This document shows positions 1-9,424 of a stretch of DNA of 64,000 bases, piece after piece. The position numbers and the translations under genes are program-made. The notes beneath the pieces are model-generated. The model made no database searches. It saw only the letters and a program-made list of their open reading frames with translations, and was not told the origin of the DNA. The stretch lies in contig JAETXT010000011.1 of assembly GCA_019188255.1 (NCBI GenBank), positions 3,286,001 to 3,350,000 on the forward strand, in the 5' to 3' direction. How positions within the stretch are numbered: position 1 is the first letter of the stretch; every line of letters begins with the position of its first letter. This DNA comes from Verticillium longisporum (Eukaryota; Ascomycota; Sordariomycetes; Glomerellales; Plectosphaerellaceae).

Positions 1-104
1 CCACCCGGCAGAGCTGGGATCAGCATCCGTCTCGGGCTCAGGTGCCGACGTGTGGATGGTGCCGAGGAACCCTGCTGTCTGCTGTCTGTCTCATATTTCT
101 GCCT

Positions 105-149
105 GTCTGCTTTCTGCCCGTCTGCTTTCTGCCTGTCTGCTTTCTGCCT
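105..149. repeat. Minisatellite, 15-bp unit x3
   Basis: Three tandem copies of a 15-bp unit (gtctgctttctgccc/t) run head to tail with one or two differences between copies. No coding context was recognised. Confidence 0.8.
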
Positions 150-1525
150 TGCCCCAGGGCAAGGAGCACAAGGCGATCGTCTCTTTCGGCCAGGGGCGAT
201 GGACGGTAGACCGTCATCGGGGGGAGGGGGCAGGGTGCGCCGTATATTTCGCAAGTGGGGTGATGCCCAACTATCGCACCTGGCTGCTGGCGATGGAATG
301 CAAAGGGCCACTCCCTCTGTATTGACCTCGGGGTTCTATGAACTCCTGGAAGTTTGGTCGAAAGTATAGCAACGGCGCATGAATGCTGCCTCATGACCAA
401 ACCTCATCGTCACAGTCATGCCATATCCAACCCTGGAAACACACAAAAAAAAAAAGGAAAGAATACAGCAAAGTGTCACCTTCAAGTCGGTAATGCAAAG
501 CATCGAAACGAAATCAATGAAAAATTCCACACCTATTCCACCTCTTCCAAGTAACAACCCCTGACGGCGCAAAGCCCACATTCGGGAGTCACAGTTCCAA
601 TCACAAGGCACGCCCCTCCTCTCAGTCACACACTCTCTCTCTCTTTCTCTCTCCCTCACCCAGCCCCGATCGCCTCGCTGGGATCTACTTTTCTGGAGAC
701 CTAATATCATAAAAAAAACCCAATATTCGACATGATTGTCGTCGTCACCACATTCTTCGGTGAGCGCGCTACCTGCCGCCGTCTCCGGAACCGTGCCTGC
801 TATTGAATCACCCCCTTGGCTTTTGCGGCCTTGCCAACTTCGTACACCCAGTCGGGGACAAAACTAACAATCTTGGGATGCATATGCACCTAGATGCTGC
901 ACCATTGTAATGACGGACCGCAAAAGTGATCCACCAGTTGCTCTTCAACATGGGGACTTGGGGTGTTTTTTTCTGCCCAGCAAAGGGGGGCGCGTCTACA
1001 TGTACCCAAGGAAGGTGAAGCATCTCTGGGAAATGGGACCTGGCGCGCGCCTGGCTGGGCCAGCTGAGGCGCCGAGTCAGCCCCTACCTTAGGCAAGCCC
1101 AGCGATCTGGGATTCCTGCAGCTGCCTCGGTGCTACCTCACCACTCTATACGGCTACAGAGGGCATCCAGATGCACGATGCACTCAGATGCGAGCGCTCG
1201 CCCAGGTAGCGAGCGCTCTGCCAGGTAGCGAGCGGCAAGCTCAGGTAATGCCCACGCGAGCCCAAGCCACCAACCAACCCACACTACCCTGCCTCCCCCC
1301 TTCCCCTTCTCCTCCACCCCCCTCCACCCCCCAGTCGGCCGCCTGTCTTCCATTTGATTGCGAGAACGTCAGTTGGTCAAGGGTACTATTAAGGGGGCAC
1401 TGGCTCCCTGCTGGTCTGTGTTTCCGCGCCCCGAGTCTAGTTGGTGTCTGTGTCTGTGGTTTTGTGCGTCTCTGGCTCCGTGGCCCCTCCATCTGAAAGC
1501 ACCGGCCGTCTGTCGTCCCGTCTCA

Positions 1526-1577
1526 GCTCTTCTTACTTCTCACTCCTTCTCTACTCTCTCTCTCTCTCCTCTCCCAC
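1526..1577 (+). promoter_or_regulatory. CT-rich tract upstream of the epimerase gene
   Basis: A nearly pure pyrimidine run lies about 300 bases before the start codon at 1877. CT-rich tracts just upstream of transcription starts are common in filamentous-fungal promoters. The role here is inferred from position and composition only. Confidence 0.35.
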
Positions 1578-1876
1578 AACATCGCCTCGGCCGCAGAATA
1601 TAGATCGCAGCTCGTCCCATTACCGGCCGACGAGGAAAAGACCATTCTCGCCCCATCCGCGCTGCCCGACCTCCAGACTCGACCTGCAGCCCCTCGCCCT
1701 CTCGACAACCCAGCAAACACCGTCACCCCTGCCAGCTGCCGACGGCACTCGCTCGACCCCGCCTGCCCGCCCCTCGCACCTCGCACCTCGCACAGCAGCC
1801 CGCGCTCGAACCACCCCTCTCGAACAGCGACATCGATCGACCTCACCACCCACCAGACATCTCGACGCGCGCAACC

Positions 1877-3155
1877 ATGGCGGAAAAGCCTGCGGTCCTC
1901 ATCATCGGAGGCCTTGGCTACATCGGCCGCTTCCTCGCCCTCCATATTCATCAGAACAACCTCGCCTCCGAGGTCCGCATCGTCGACAAGGTTCTGCCCC
2001 AGCTGGCCTGGTTGGCACCCGAGTTTCAAGAAGCATGCGCCGGTGACAAGTTCATGCAGGCCGATGCCAGCCGAGAGCGTGAGTCCTTTGTTCCGCCCAC
2101 TATCATTGTTGCTCTGTTTCATCATGTGTGATCCGGCCCCAAAATCGACACTGACCACCAATGCAGAATCCCTGGCTCGCATATTTGATCGCCCCGGTGG
2201 CAAGGAGTGGGACTACGTCTTCAACTGCGGCGGCGAGACTCGCTACTCCCAGGAGGACGAGGTCTACAAGCTTCGCTCCCTCGGCTTGTCACTCGCTGTC
2301 GGCAAGGAGGCTGCCCGCCGCAAAATCAAGGTCTTTGTCGAGTTGAGCACCGGCATGGTGTACAAGCCCGACTCGGCCCCCAGCAAGGAGGGCGACAAGC
2401 TCAAGCCCTGGAGCAAGATTGCTGTCTACAAGCTGCAGGCGGAGGAGGAGCTTTCCAAGATGGAGGGGTCAGCTGCATTCGTTCCGTTCTTCCCCTACAT
2501 GACACTAACTGGGTGAACCAGGCTCAACCTCGTCATTGCGCGCCTCGCCCATGTGTATGGCCCGTATGCCTCACAGTGGGTCGCGACCGCTCTGTGTATG
2601 GCGCGTGTCTACCAGTCCCTCGGCGAGGAGATGAAGTGGCTCTGGACCAAGGACCTGCGCACCAACACGGCACACATCAAGGATGTGACGCGCGCGCTGT
2701 GGTCCATGGCCACGTGGTACGAGTCTTCTGGTGGCCGGGCCGCGTGGGATGCAAAGGCGCACGGCAACCCCGTGCCGACGTTCAACGTTGTCGACAAGGG
2801 CGTGACGACGCAGGGCACCATGGCTAAGATTGTCGGCGAGGTGTTTGATATCGGTACCGGCTTTCAGGGGCAACTCATCAGCACCTTTGCGCGACTGAGC
2901 ATCGACAGCGTTGTCGACGACGTGAACGACGAGTTGTTGGGTCCGTGGGCTGAGCTGCTGGAGAAGGCGGGCATCGCGCGGCCGGGTCCGCTCACACCAT
3001 TTTTGGAGAAGGAGCTGCTGAAGGACACCGACCTGAGTATGGACGGCGCGCGATTGGAGCAGGTTGTCGGGTTCTCATATGAGCGGCCCAAGATGACGAG
3101 GGAAGATGTCGTCGAGGTGATTGAGAGCTACAAGAAGATGAAGTGGTGGCCATGA
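1877..3155 (+). CDS. NAD-dependent epimerase/dehydratase-like protein (extended SDR)
   Basis: Three exons, 1877-2078, 2167-2467 and 2522-3155, give 378 residues. Both introns (88 and 54 nt) are GT-AG and restore frame. The N-terminus carries a Rossmann dinucleotide site, GGLGYIG at about residues 11-17, followed by the beta2 stretch VRIVDK expected of an NAD-binding extended short-chain dehydrogenase. FVELSTGMVY near residue 120 resembles the catalytic Ser region. LNLVIARLAHVYGP matches the 'R..N.YGP' stretch of sugar-nucleotide epimerase relatives. A canonical YxxxK is not obvious (YKLQAE is present), so the catalytic residues and substrate are uncertain. The start is the first ATG in a good context (gcaaccATGG). 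Family relatives act on nucleotide sugars or on sterol-type substrates, and no specific substrate can be read here. Codon use is GC-rich like the neighbouring genes. Confidence 0.88.
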
Positions 3156-4826
3156 AGGCGATGAGGAGCAAGGACCACGGAGACGCGACACGCTTGTACG
3201 ATTTTATGGAGACGACCGTCGAGGCATCGAAAAAACGAAGAGAAGGCGGGAGACGAGAGGCGGGAGGCAAAAAAGACGAGAGACGAAAGGAAGCGATGCA
3301 GGGCCAGAGGGGGGGGCTGCCTGCGCATCTTGTACTATAGGATATCCGGTTGGCTTTTTCTGTTTTGCTTTCATACTCGGCCCGGCCCCGGCCCCGGCAT
3401 TGTACACAGCGCGTAATACTAGCATATATATATACACACTCTTGGTCGGCTCGACGCGACATGCCGTTTGTTTCGCTGACAACAAGTTGGAGTTGCAGAC
3501 CATCTCTGGACAGTGTGACAAACGGAGGGTAGAACAAGCCACTGGGTCGGATAGGGTCGCAGGGATGTCCTTGCGGTCGTGACGTCCGTGTGTCTTCACA
3601 TGTGATCCGGGGCCGAAGCAGCGGTGCTTGCGTGCGGGTATTCGTGTGTCAGGAACGCTGAAGCCATGAGTCGGCAGGGCAAACCAAGACTGTGAGCAAA
3701 GACCAAAGGGACCAAACAAGGCATGGAGGTCGTTGGTTTTGGGTTGCGGCGTGGACGCTGTTGGACCACGGAGGGTGTCGGTCGCAGTCGCATGACCCCG
3801 CTCCGGCCATGATCTGGAGGGGGTGGTGGTCGGTTGGAGGGCATTTGATGAAGGGGGGTGGTGGTGGCATTCTTGGAAAGGAGTGACTGATGGGGTTCTA
3901 GAGGCATGGCGAGCACGGGATGGTCGAGTGCCTCGGCTGGTGTGATATTGCTGCGGTTGTGGTGGCCAGGGGTCGGTACCTATGTTGGTTATTAGTTTTA
4001 GTGTTGTTCCTGAGAGCTGGCGACATTGGCATTGGGACGGGAGGTGTTGCTCGACATGGAGGGTAGCAGGCGGCAGGTCGTAGGGTATAGATCTGACTCG
4101 ACGTGTGGTTTGTGCGAGAAAGGGCATATGGTGAGGGTCTCGTTGGGATATTTTGCCTTGTTTCGAGCGTTTGGCAGCAGCAACTCAACGTGTTCAAGCC
4201 GGACGTTGCTGTTTCCTCTGCTTCACCTGAAGGCACTCGTCGACTGGCATCGGTGGCAGGTGTTGGTGACTGTTCCCCGCAAATAGGAACGGGCAAGGTG
4301 CCTGATTCGGCAGGGGCGCAGGGGCAGTGAACATTGGGGGCGTGCCAGGCGGAGGGAAGGTGGGATGCGACACGACGCTACCTTGTTCTTTCTCACACCT
4401 CTGACCTCAGAGAGTGGGAGGGCAGGGACAATGGCGGGGCTACGCGAAGGCCAAGCCAAGAAGCGCCTAGGATGATCTCATGGGGTTACGTGCGCGTGCG
4501 CCGCACCGAGTGTCACAGTCCCGGGTGCCATTGTCCCTTCCTTCCGAAGCTTCGACGCACCTACTCACTTCAGGCAAGAACCTCGGCCGGTGAATCAACT
4601 TCTTCTTGTGACAGTCGACCCTCCTGAAAGCGTAACAGAGCGAGTCGAGTGCGGTACCCAAAGTACTTAACACTGACACAACATCTCGCCCAAACACACC
4701 GCCCTCTCCTCTCCCTCCATCTGTTTCTCTCCCTACTTGATCACATCACCCCAGCACCGTCTCTGCAAGGCCTCCTTTCTCTCAACTCATCAATTATCCC
4801 GTAATCACCCCAGGCTATCCATCATC
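3156..4826. other. Intergenic stretch, nothing recognised
   Basis: This 1.7-kb region lies between two plus-strand genes. It includes the 3' UTR of the epimerase gene, a short (ta)n-like run near 3420-3435 and the promoter of the next gene. A long antisense open frame (about 3204-4127) has no recognisable domain and a composition typical of chance frames in GC-rich DNA. Confidence 0.5.
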
Positions 4827-5514
4827 ATGGCTGCTCCCGCCACCATCACCATCAAGAACCTCTCGGGCAAGTGGCAGATGGTAAGTCATGTTGGCGTTGT
4901 GCCCCGCGCAACGCCGCACGAAAAAAGCACCCCGCCTTTCCCAGAGCCCACGTCGTTGACATGCTTCCAGAACAAAACCCTCTCCGACTCGCCCGAACCT
5001 GCCCTCGCTCTCCAGGGTATCGGCTGGATGATCCGCAAGGCCGTTGGCCTGGCGACCCTGACCCTCCACGTCAAGCAGTACGAGGGAGCACCCAAGCCCC
5101 GTCCACCGCCACGGACCCTGTCACCCACATCGACATTGACCAGACCGCCACGGGCGGCGTCAAGGGCACCACGGAGAACCGCTGCCTCGACCTCGAGTTC
5201 CGCGAGCATGCGGACTGGCTCTTTGGCAGCTGCCGCGGCCAGAGCGACTGGCGCTCCCCGCCGAGATCGAGGATGAGTTCCTGAAGAAGGGCTGGCTCGA
5301 GGGCGACGCCGAGAGCACCGGCCCCCAGGGCAAGAGCCACGTCTACAGCCATGTCGAAAACGTCGACAACGGCTGGACGGCCACCCAGATCTGGGGCTTC
5401 CAGGAGATCGATGGGCAGAGGCGCTATGCCCGCAACATTGTCGTTGCCAAGGACGACAAGAAGGTTGAGTTCCGTCTCGTCTACGACTACCTCGGTGAGA
5501 ACGACGCGGCTTAG
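4827..5514 (+). CDS. Small conserved fungal protein (possible lipocalin-like fold), two apparent frameshifts
   Basis: Exon 1 (4827-4880) encodes 18 residues ending SGKWQM. A 90-nt GT-AG intron (4881-4970) follows, then an exon starting NKTLSD. The reading passes through three frames: the first to about 5090, the second covering THIDIDQTATGG and GTTENR to about 5250, and the third covering EFLKKGWLEGD, GWTATQIWGFQ and RLVYDY to the TAG at 5512-5514. Each switch fits the loss of one base, and both lie in G/C-rich runs (5085-5105 and the CTCCCC run near 5252). Corrected length would be about 199 residues. The pattern SGKW...LQG.GW...QY...THIDI...GGVKGTTENR resembles a fungus-specific uncharacterised family. 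The alternating short strands suggest a calycin/lipocalin-type barrel, but that is a guess. It could be a young pseudogene, although the otherwise good conservation favours sequence error. Confidence 0.6.
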
Positions 5515-5878
5515 ATGTAGAGAGGGGGCGTCGGGCGCGACGTGGGGTTCCCATTGGTTCCCACGAGTACCTAGTTTCCTAGCATAATGAATCTCATGAT
5601 ATCCCAACGAGTGGCCACTTGAAGAGCCGTTCGACAGACAGAAATGAAGAAATTGACCGTTTCATTCATGAGCAGTGACATTGTTGAATGATGCCTGTCT
5701 GCCTTCCAGAGTTGCCGACGCCGTTGATGCAGCCCGCTGTTTCCTTAGAACTCCCGTTTCCCTGTGGCCGTTGCTCGTCCTTTCTTGCATTACAGCCTAT
5801 CCTGCTTTCACCAATGTGTCGCTACCTGCCTTCCGCCCTTCCCTCCCATCTCGTCCCGTCATATGCTGCTCGCCCCCC
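5515..5878. other. Short convergent intergenic region
   Basis: This is about 360 bases between the 3' ends of the plus-strand gene at 4827-5514 and the minus-strand CBS gene. Nothing beyond presumed 3' UTRs was seen. Confidence 0.5.
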
Positions 5879-6495
5879 TCAGGCCGGCCTCCGCTTGACA
5901 AACTCCTCGAGATCCCCCACAGTCGCCACGCCGAGCACGAACCGCCTCTTCTCGTCCGTGACGCCGGCGAACGTGGTCCGCTCGCCCTGGCCGACGCCGT
6001 TGCCGCCGCCGGCCTCGAAAAAGGCCTCGAGCTCCTCGAGCGGCGTCTGCATCGTGATGACCTTGTACGTGCGGCCCTTGCGCTGGAAGCGCACCATGGC
6101 CTTGGCGAGCTCGTCGTCGGGTCCCACCTTGCCGGCGTCGAGGAGGGCCTGCAGGTGCGGGATGGCGAGGTAGCCGAGGAGGGCGCGCGTGTGCCGGTCC
6201 GTGATGGTGAGGTGCGTGTAGTCGCGCTCAAAGGCCGAGAGGAGCGCCAGCGAGATGGGGTCCGAGGGGTGCAGGGAGAGGGCGGCCGGGGGGTCGAGGT
6301 CTTGGACGGTGGCCTGTCCGTGTCGTGTCTGTGTTAGCCTGCTGGGTCTCGGAAGACGGAGAAACGGAGAGGGGAGAGACGGAGGGTACGTACGCCGCGG
6401 TATCGTGAGGACCACTTGGAGACAAAGGGCTGGGAGGTCGCGGAGGCGGCGGGGTTGGTGCCCGTGAGGACGGTGGAAGTGGCGGCGGCGGCCAT
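5879..6495 (-). CDS. CBS-domain-containing protein
   Basis: Two exons on the minus strand, 6394-6495 and 5879-6313, are joined by an 80-nt GT-AG intron (6314-6393) and give 178 residues. Residues 1-34 form an Ala/Thr/Ser-rich leader ending FVSKWSSRYRG. The second exon begins ATVQDLDPPAALSLHP and continues with DPISLALLSAFERDYTHL and LLGYLAIPHLQALL. It ends FVLGVATVGDLEEFVKRRPA, i.e. two CBS half-motifs each with the 'G.(L/V)(T/S)..DL' type ending. Such small fungal proteins are annotated as CBS-domain proteins. CBS pairs bind adenosyl ligands and regulate partners, but the partner of this one is unknown. The start ATG sits in gccATGG-type context on the minus strand. Only about 200 bases separate its start from the transposon block at 6692, so insertion may have truncated or altered its promoter. 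Confidence 0.85.
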
Positions 6496-6691
6496 GGTCA
6501 GTGTCCGGTGGTTTCGCTGCTATGAGGAGGGTGTTGTTCAGAGGCGAGTCGGCCACGATCGCTGGGTTCGGGTAAGGTTGTGTGCTCGGAGGAGGGCGGG
6601 AGTCTGAGGGAGGGCGGGAGTCTGGAGGAGGGCGTCGAGGATGGAAAGTTGAGGGTAGGATAGTCATAGGACGGGGCTCGGGTTAGAGAAA

Positions 6692-6850
6692 TGAGAATCA
6701 ACAGAATTGCATAAGGAATAGGGGTTCAAGTATAGATATATTTGCTAAGTTGGTATATATTAAAAATGGGTTACTCCTAGACCTTCACTATTATAAGTCC
6801 CTATCAATTGCATACCCCTTATAGGTGCATGCCTAGTCCTAATTCTCCTA
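6692..6850 (-). repeat. Putative LTR of the gypsy-like element, left copy (3' LTR)
   Basis: This 159-bp sequence recurs at 27069-27226 in the same orientation with only C/T and G/A differences plus one base of length. It begins TGAGAAT and ends TTCTCCTA. Unlike the element body it still contains CpA and TpG. Confidence 0.78.
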
Positions 6851-7560
6851 AGTAACTATCTTTTAGCGGCCGACTACGGCCTTAATACTCCCCTCCCCTT
6901 ATATAGCATTCTGCTTATATCTATTCATTTACCCTATAGTAAATGCTTTAGTTCTTTAGAGATACGGTCTTCTAATTAATCCTATATAAAGATAAGAAAA
7001 GAAGGTATAATTATCTACTATTAAGTAAAGAGGTCCTATTAGTAGAGTATTAATAACGTTCTAGTAGTAGTAATAGTTATAGTATAACTACTAACCTAGA
7101 GAAGAAAGAAATGATAATTATAATTATATTATAGAGATATTTATATTATAGAATTAATTATATTAAAGATTAATAATAATAATAAACTAAGTTACTAGGA
7201 AACTAGGGATAATTATTAAGACCTAGGCGAATAGAAGTAATAATAATCTAATAATAATATAATTATAAGACCGGAATAAAGAATAATAGAGAAGGTAATA
7301 TAATTCGCTCGCTTAGAAGAAAATGCGAATATAATAATTATTAAAGGCTATAGCTATATTAATATTAGAGAATTAATTATATTATAGAATTAATTATATA
7401 GAAGAATTAGCTATAATAATAAACTAAATTACTAGAAAAATAGAAATAATTATCGACTATAATTATAGAGAATATAGAACCTTAGTATCTAAAAGGAGGT
7501 ATAATCTAATAATAATATTATAATTATAGAGTAATTCGCTAAAGTATATTATTATAAACG
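6851..7560. other. RIP tract (3' part of the gypsy-like element)
   Basis: AT-rich DNA almost devoid of CpA/TpG, with frequent TA steps and retained CpG. No reading frame survives. On the minus strand a purine-rich run near 6886-6900 (aaggggaggggag) could be a relic polypurine tract, although it lies about 40 bases from the LTR edge. Confidence 0.6.
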
Positions 7561-7562
7561 TA

Positions 7563-7610
7563 ACGTGCATGATAAGCAAGTGGGCCAAACAAGCAAGTGG
7601 GCCACCTGAC
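7563..7610 (+). repeat. Left terminal inverted repeat of the Fot1-like element
   Basis: 48 bp beginning acgtgcatgataagcaag, an exact inverse of the right end. Inside it a 14-bp direct repeat (aagcaagtgggcca) occurs twice, separated by three bases, a typical arrangement for paired transposase-binding sites. Confidence 0.95.
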
Positions 7611-7661
7611 GACGAAAACGCGACCTTCTTACGTTAACCATTAATTCCTCCACCAACAACG

Positions 7662-9315
7662 ATGTCTCCGCCCTCACAAGAACGTCAATTACAGCTTGCT
7701 CTTCAGGCTATTCAAAATGACCCAGATCTCAGTATACGCGCTGCGACAAATATCTTTGGTGTTCCCCGAATGACCTTGACGCGTCGACTACGCGGTATTA
7801 CTTCGCAACGCGACAGGATCCCCCTCAATCGAAATTTGACGGAGCTCGAGGAGTTAACGATTGTTCAATACATACTTGAGCTAAATTCCCGAGCATTTCC
7901 TCCCCGGCTTTGTGAGGTTGAAGATATGGCTAATCGACTGCTAGCCGACCGCGACGCGCCGAGTGTCGGGAAGCGCTGGGCCTCAAACTTCGTCAGGCGA
8001 CAACCAGAGCTTAAGACGCGTTTCTTTCGCAGATATGACTATCAGAGAGCCCAATGCGAAGATCCCGAGGCAATTCGCGATTGGTTCGCGCTCGTAAAGA
8101 ACACAATCGCCAAATACGGTATCGCGGAGCCTGATATCTATAACTTCGATGAGACTGGGTTTATGATGGGCGTTATCGGGTCCGGAATGGTCGTTACGAA
8201 CGCCGAAAGACGTTCTAATACGAAAATGGTCCAACCAGGAGGTCGGGAATGGGTGACAGTGATCCAAGGCGTTGGCGCAGACGGGTGGTGTGTCCCGCCG
8301 TTCATCATTATGGCGGGCAAAAATCACCTCTCAAGCTGGTACGAAGACAGCCCTCTACCTCACGACTGGGTAATCGCTACGACAGACAAAGGCTGGACAA
8401 CAAATGAGAAAGGTCTAGAATGGATTCAGCATTTTGACAAGCATACCAAGCCCCGTCGGTCGGCCGGATATCGCCTCCTTATCCTAGATGGGCACCAAAG
8501 TCACCATTCCGTTGAGTTCGAGCTCTACTGCAAGGAAAACAACATCATTACGCTATGCATGCCTCCCCATTCATCTCACCTACTTCAACCTCTTGATGTT
8601 GGCTGTTTTGGCCCGCTAAAGCAGGCCTACGGTCGGCAAATTGAGAAGAAGATGAGGGCAGGTACAAGCCACATCACGAAGGAGGACTTCTTTCCCGCGT
8701 TTTTCGCAGCTTTCAAAGAAGCTATGACGGAAAGGAATATCAAGGGGGTTCAGAGGTGCTGGGCTTGTCCCAATGAGCCCCGAAATTGTGGTTTCAAAGC
8801 TGGATGTGAAGCTACGGACACCGACGCCCGTCGAGGGGGTCCCCGATACATCAGAACCTTGGGTCTCCCAAACGCCTCACAACCCGATTGAAGCTAGCTG
8901 TCAGTCAGAGTTTATTAAAGGTCGAATCGCCCGACACCAAGGAAGCTCTCCGACGTCGATTCTTAACGCTATAGACCACTTTACCAAGGGGACGCGTGGA
9001 ATCATGCATCAACTCGCCCTATTGAAGTCGGAGAACCAGATCCTTCGAGACGAGAACGCGACACTCAGCAAGCGTCGGAGAGCTAAGAAAACACGTCTCA
9101 GGCAAGGAGGGAGTCTAACTCTAGGTGAGGGACAGGAGATACAAACCAATATCGAGGTTCAGGTCCAGATAAATGAGGAAACGCGTCAGAGAAGCAGTCG
9201 CCAACCAAGGGACGGGACGAAGAAACGGCGCTGCGGTGTCTGCGGCGAGCCTGGACATAATGCGCGAACTTGTCAGCTGGAGACGAGGGCTTCTGAAGAA
9301 GAGGATTTCAAGTAG
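7662..9315 (+). pseudogene. Fot1/pogo-like DDE transposase with one frameshift
   Basis: The frame opened at 7662 (MSPPSQERQ) runs to about 8750, then coding continues in another frame to the TAG at 9313-9315. The shift lies at the ggggg run near 8745 (NIKG, then GLVP...), consistent with a loss of two bases. The N-terminus is a psq/HTH-CENPB-type DNA-binding region (about residues 1-140, including RAATNIFGVPRMTLTRRL). The DDE domain shows NFDETGF, LILDGHQSHHS and LLQPLDVGCFGPLK, with 35 residues between the second and third Asp (DD35D), as in Fot1-like transposases. The C-terminus has a coiled basic stretch and a CCHC zinc knuckle (C-x2-C-x4-H-x4-C) near 9234-9275. Corrected length would be about 550 residues, normal for the family. 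Confidence 0.92.
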
Positions 9316-9374
9316 TTTCAATTGATTTAAGGCGTTAGGGTTCACCGGGATGCTGCTGTCGTCGCATGGTCGTG

Positions 9375-9422
9375 GTCAGGTGGCCCACTTGCTTGTTTGG
9401 CCCACTTGCTTATCATGCACGT
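9375..9422 (-). repeat. Right terminal inverted repeat of the Fot1-like element
   Basis: An exact 48-bp inverse of 7563-7610, ending catgcacgt next to the TA duplication at 9423-9424. It includes the same doubled 14-bp motif. Confidence 0.95.
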
Positions 9423-9424
9423 TA

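Larger units (their letters stand above)
1..1876. other. Gene-poor stretch upstream of the epimerase gene
   Basis: No protein could be recognised on either strand. The stretch contains a short minisatellite at 105-149, a CT-rich run around 625-660 and another just upstream of the next gene. Short open frames exist but are low-complexity and show no conserved motif. It probably holds the 3' end of an upstream gene plus the promoter and 5' UTR of the gene starting at 1877. Confidence 0.5.
7563..9422 (+). mobile_element. Fot1/pogo-like Tc1-mariner DNA transposon, not RIP-mutated
   Basis: The 1,860-bp element has 48-bp perfect terminal inverted repeats and is flanked by TA on both sides (7561-7562 and 9423-9424), the duplication expected of the Tc1/mariner superfamily. 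Size and coding content match fungal Fot1-type elements (about 1.9 kb, one transposase). Base composition is normal (many CpA/TpG) whereas both flanks are fully RIP-mutated, so it inserted after RIP of the host element. The transposase frame is broken once, so this copy is probably non-autonomous. Its ends are intact, so it could still be mobilised in trans. Confidence 0.93.

Noticed and set aside
3204..4127. 307-codon minus-strand frame between the first two genes
   Set aside because: No domain, overlaps the 3' UTR of the epimerase gene, and composition is not protein-like.
6681..6691. ggttagaga (left flank) and ggttcgaga (right flank, about 27230) as a target-site duplication of the gypsy-like element
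   Set aside because: Not directly adjacent to both ends, differs by a transversion that RIP cannot explain, and is too long for the superfamily.
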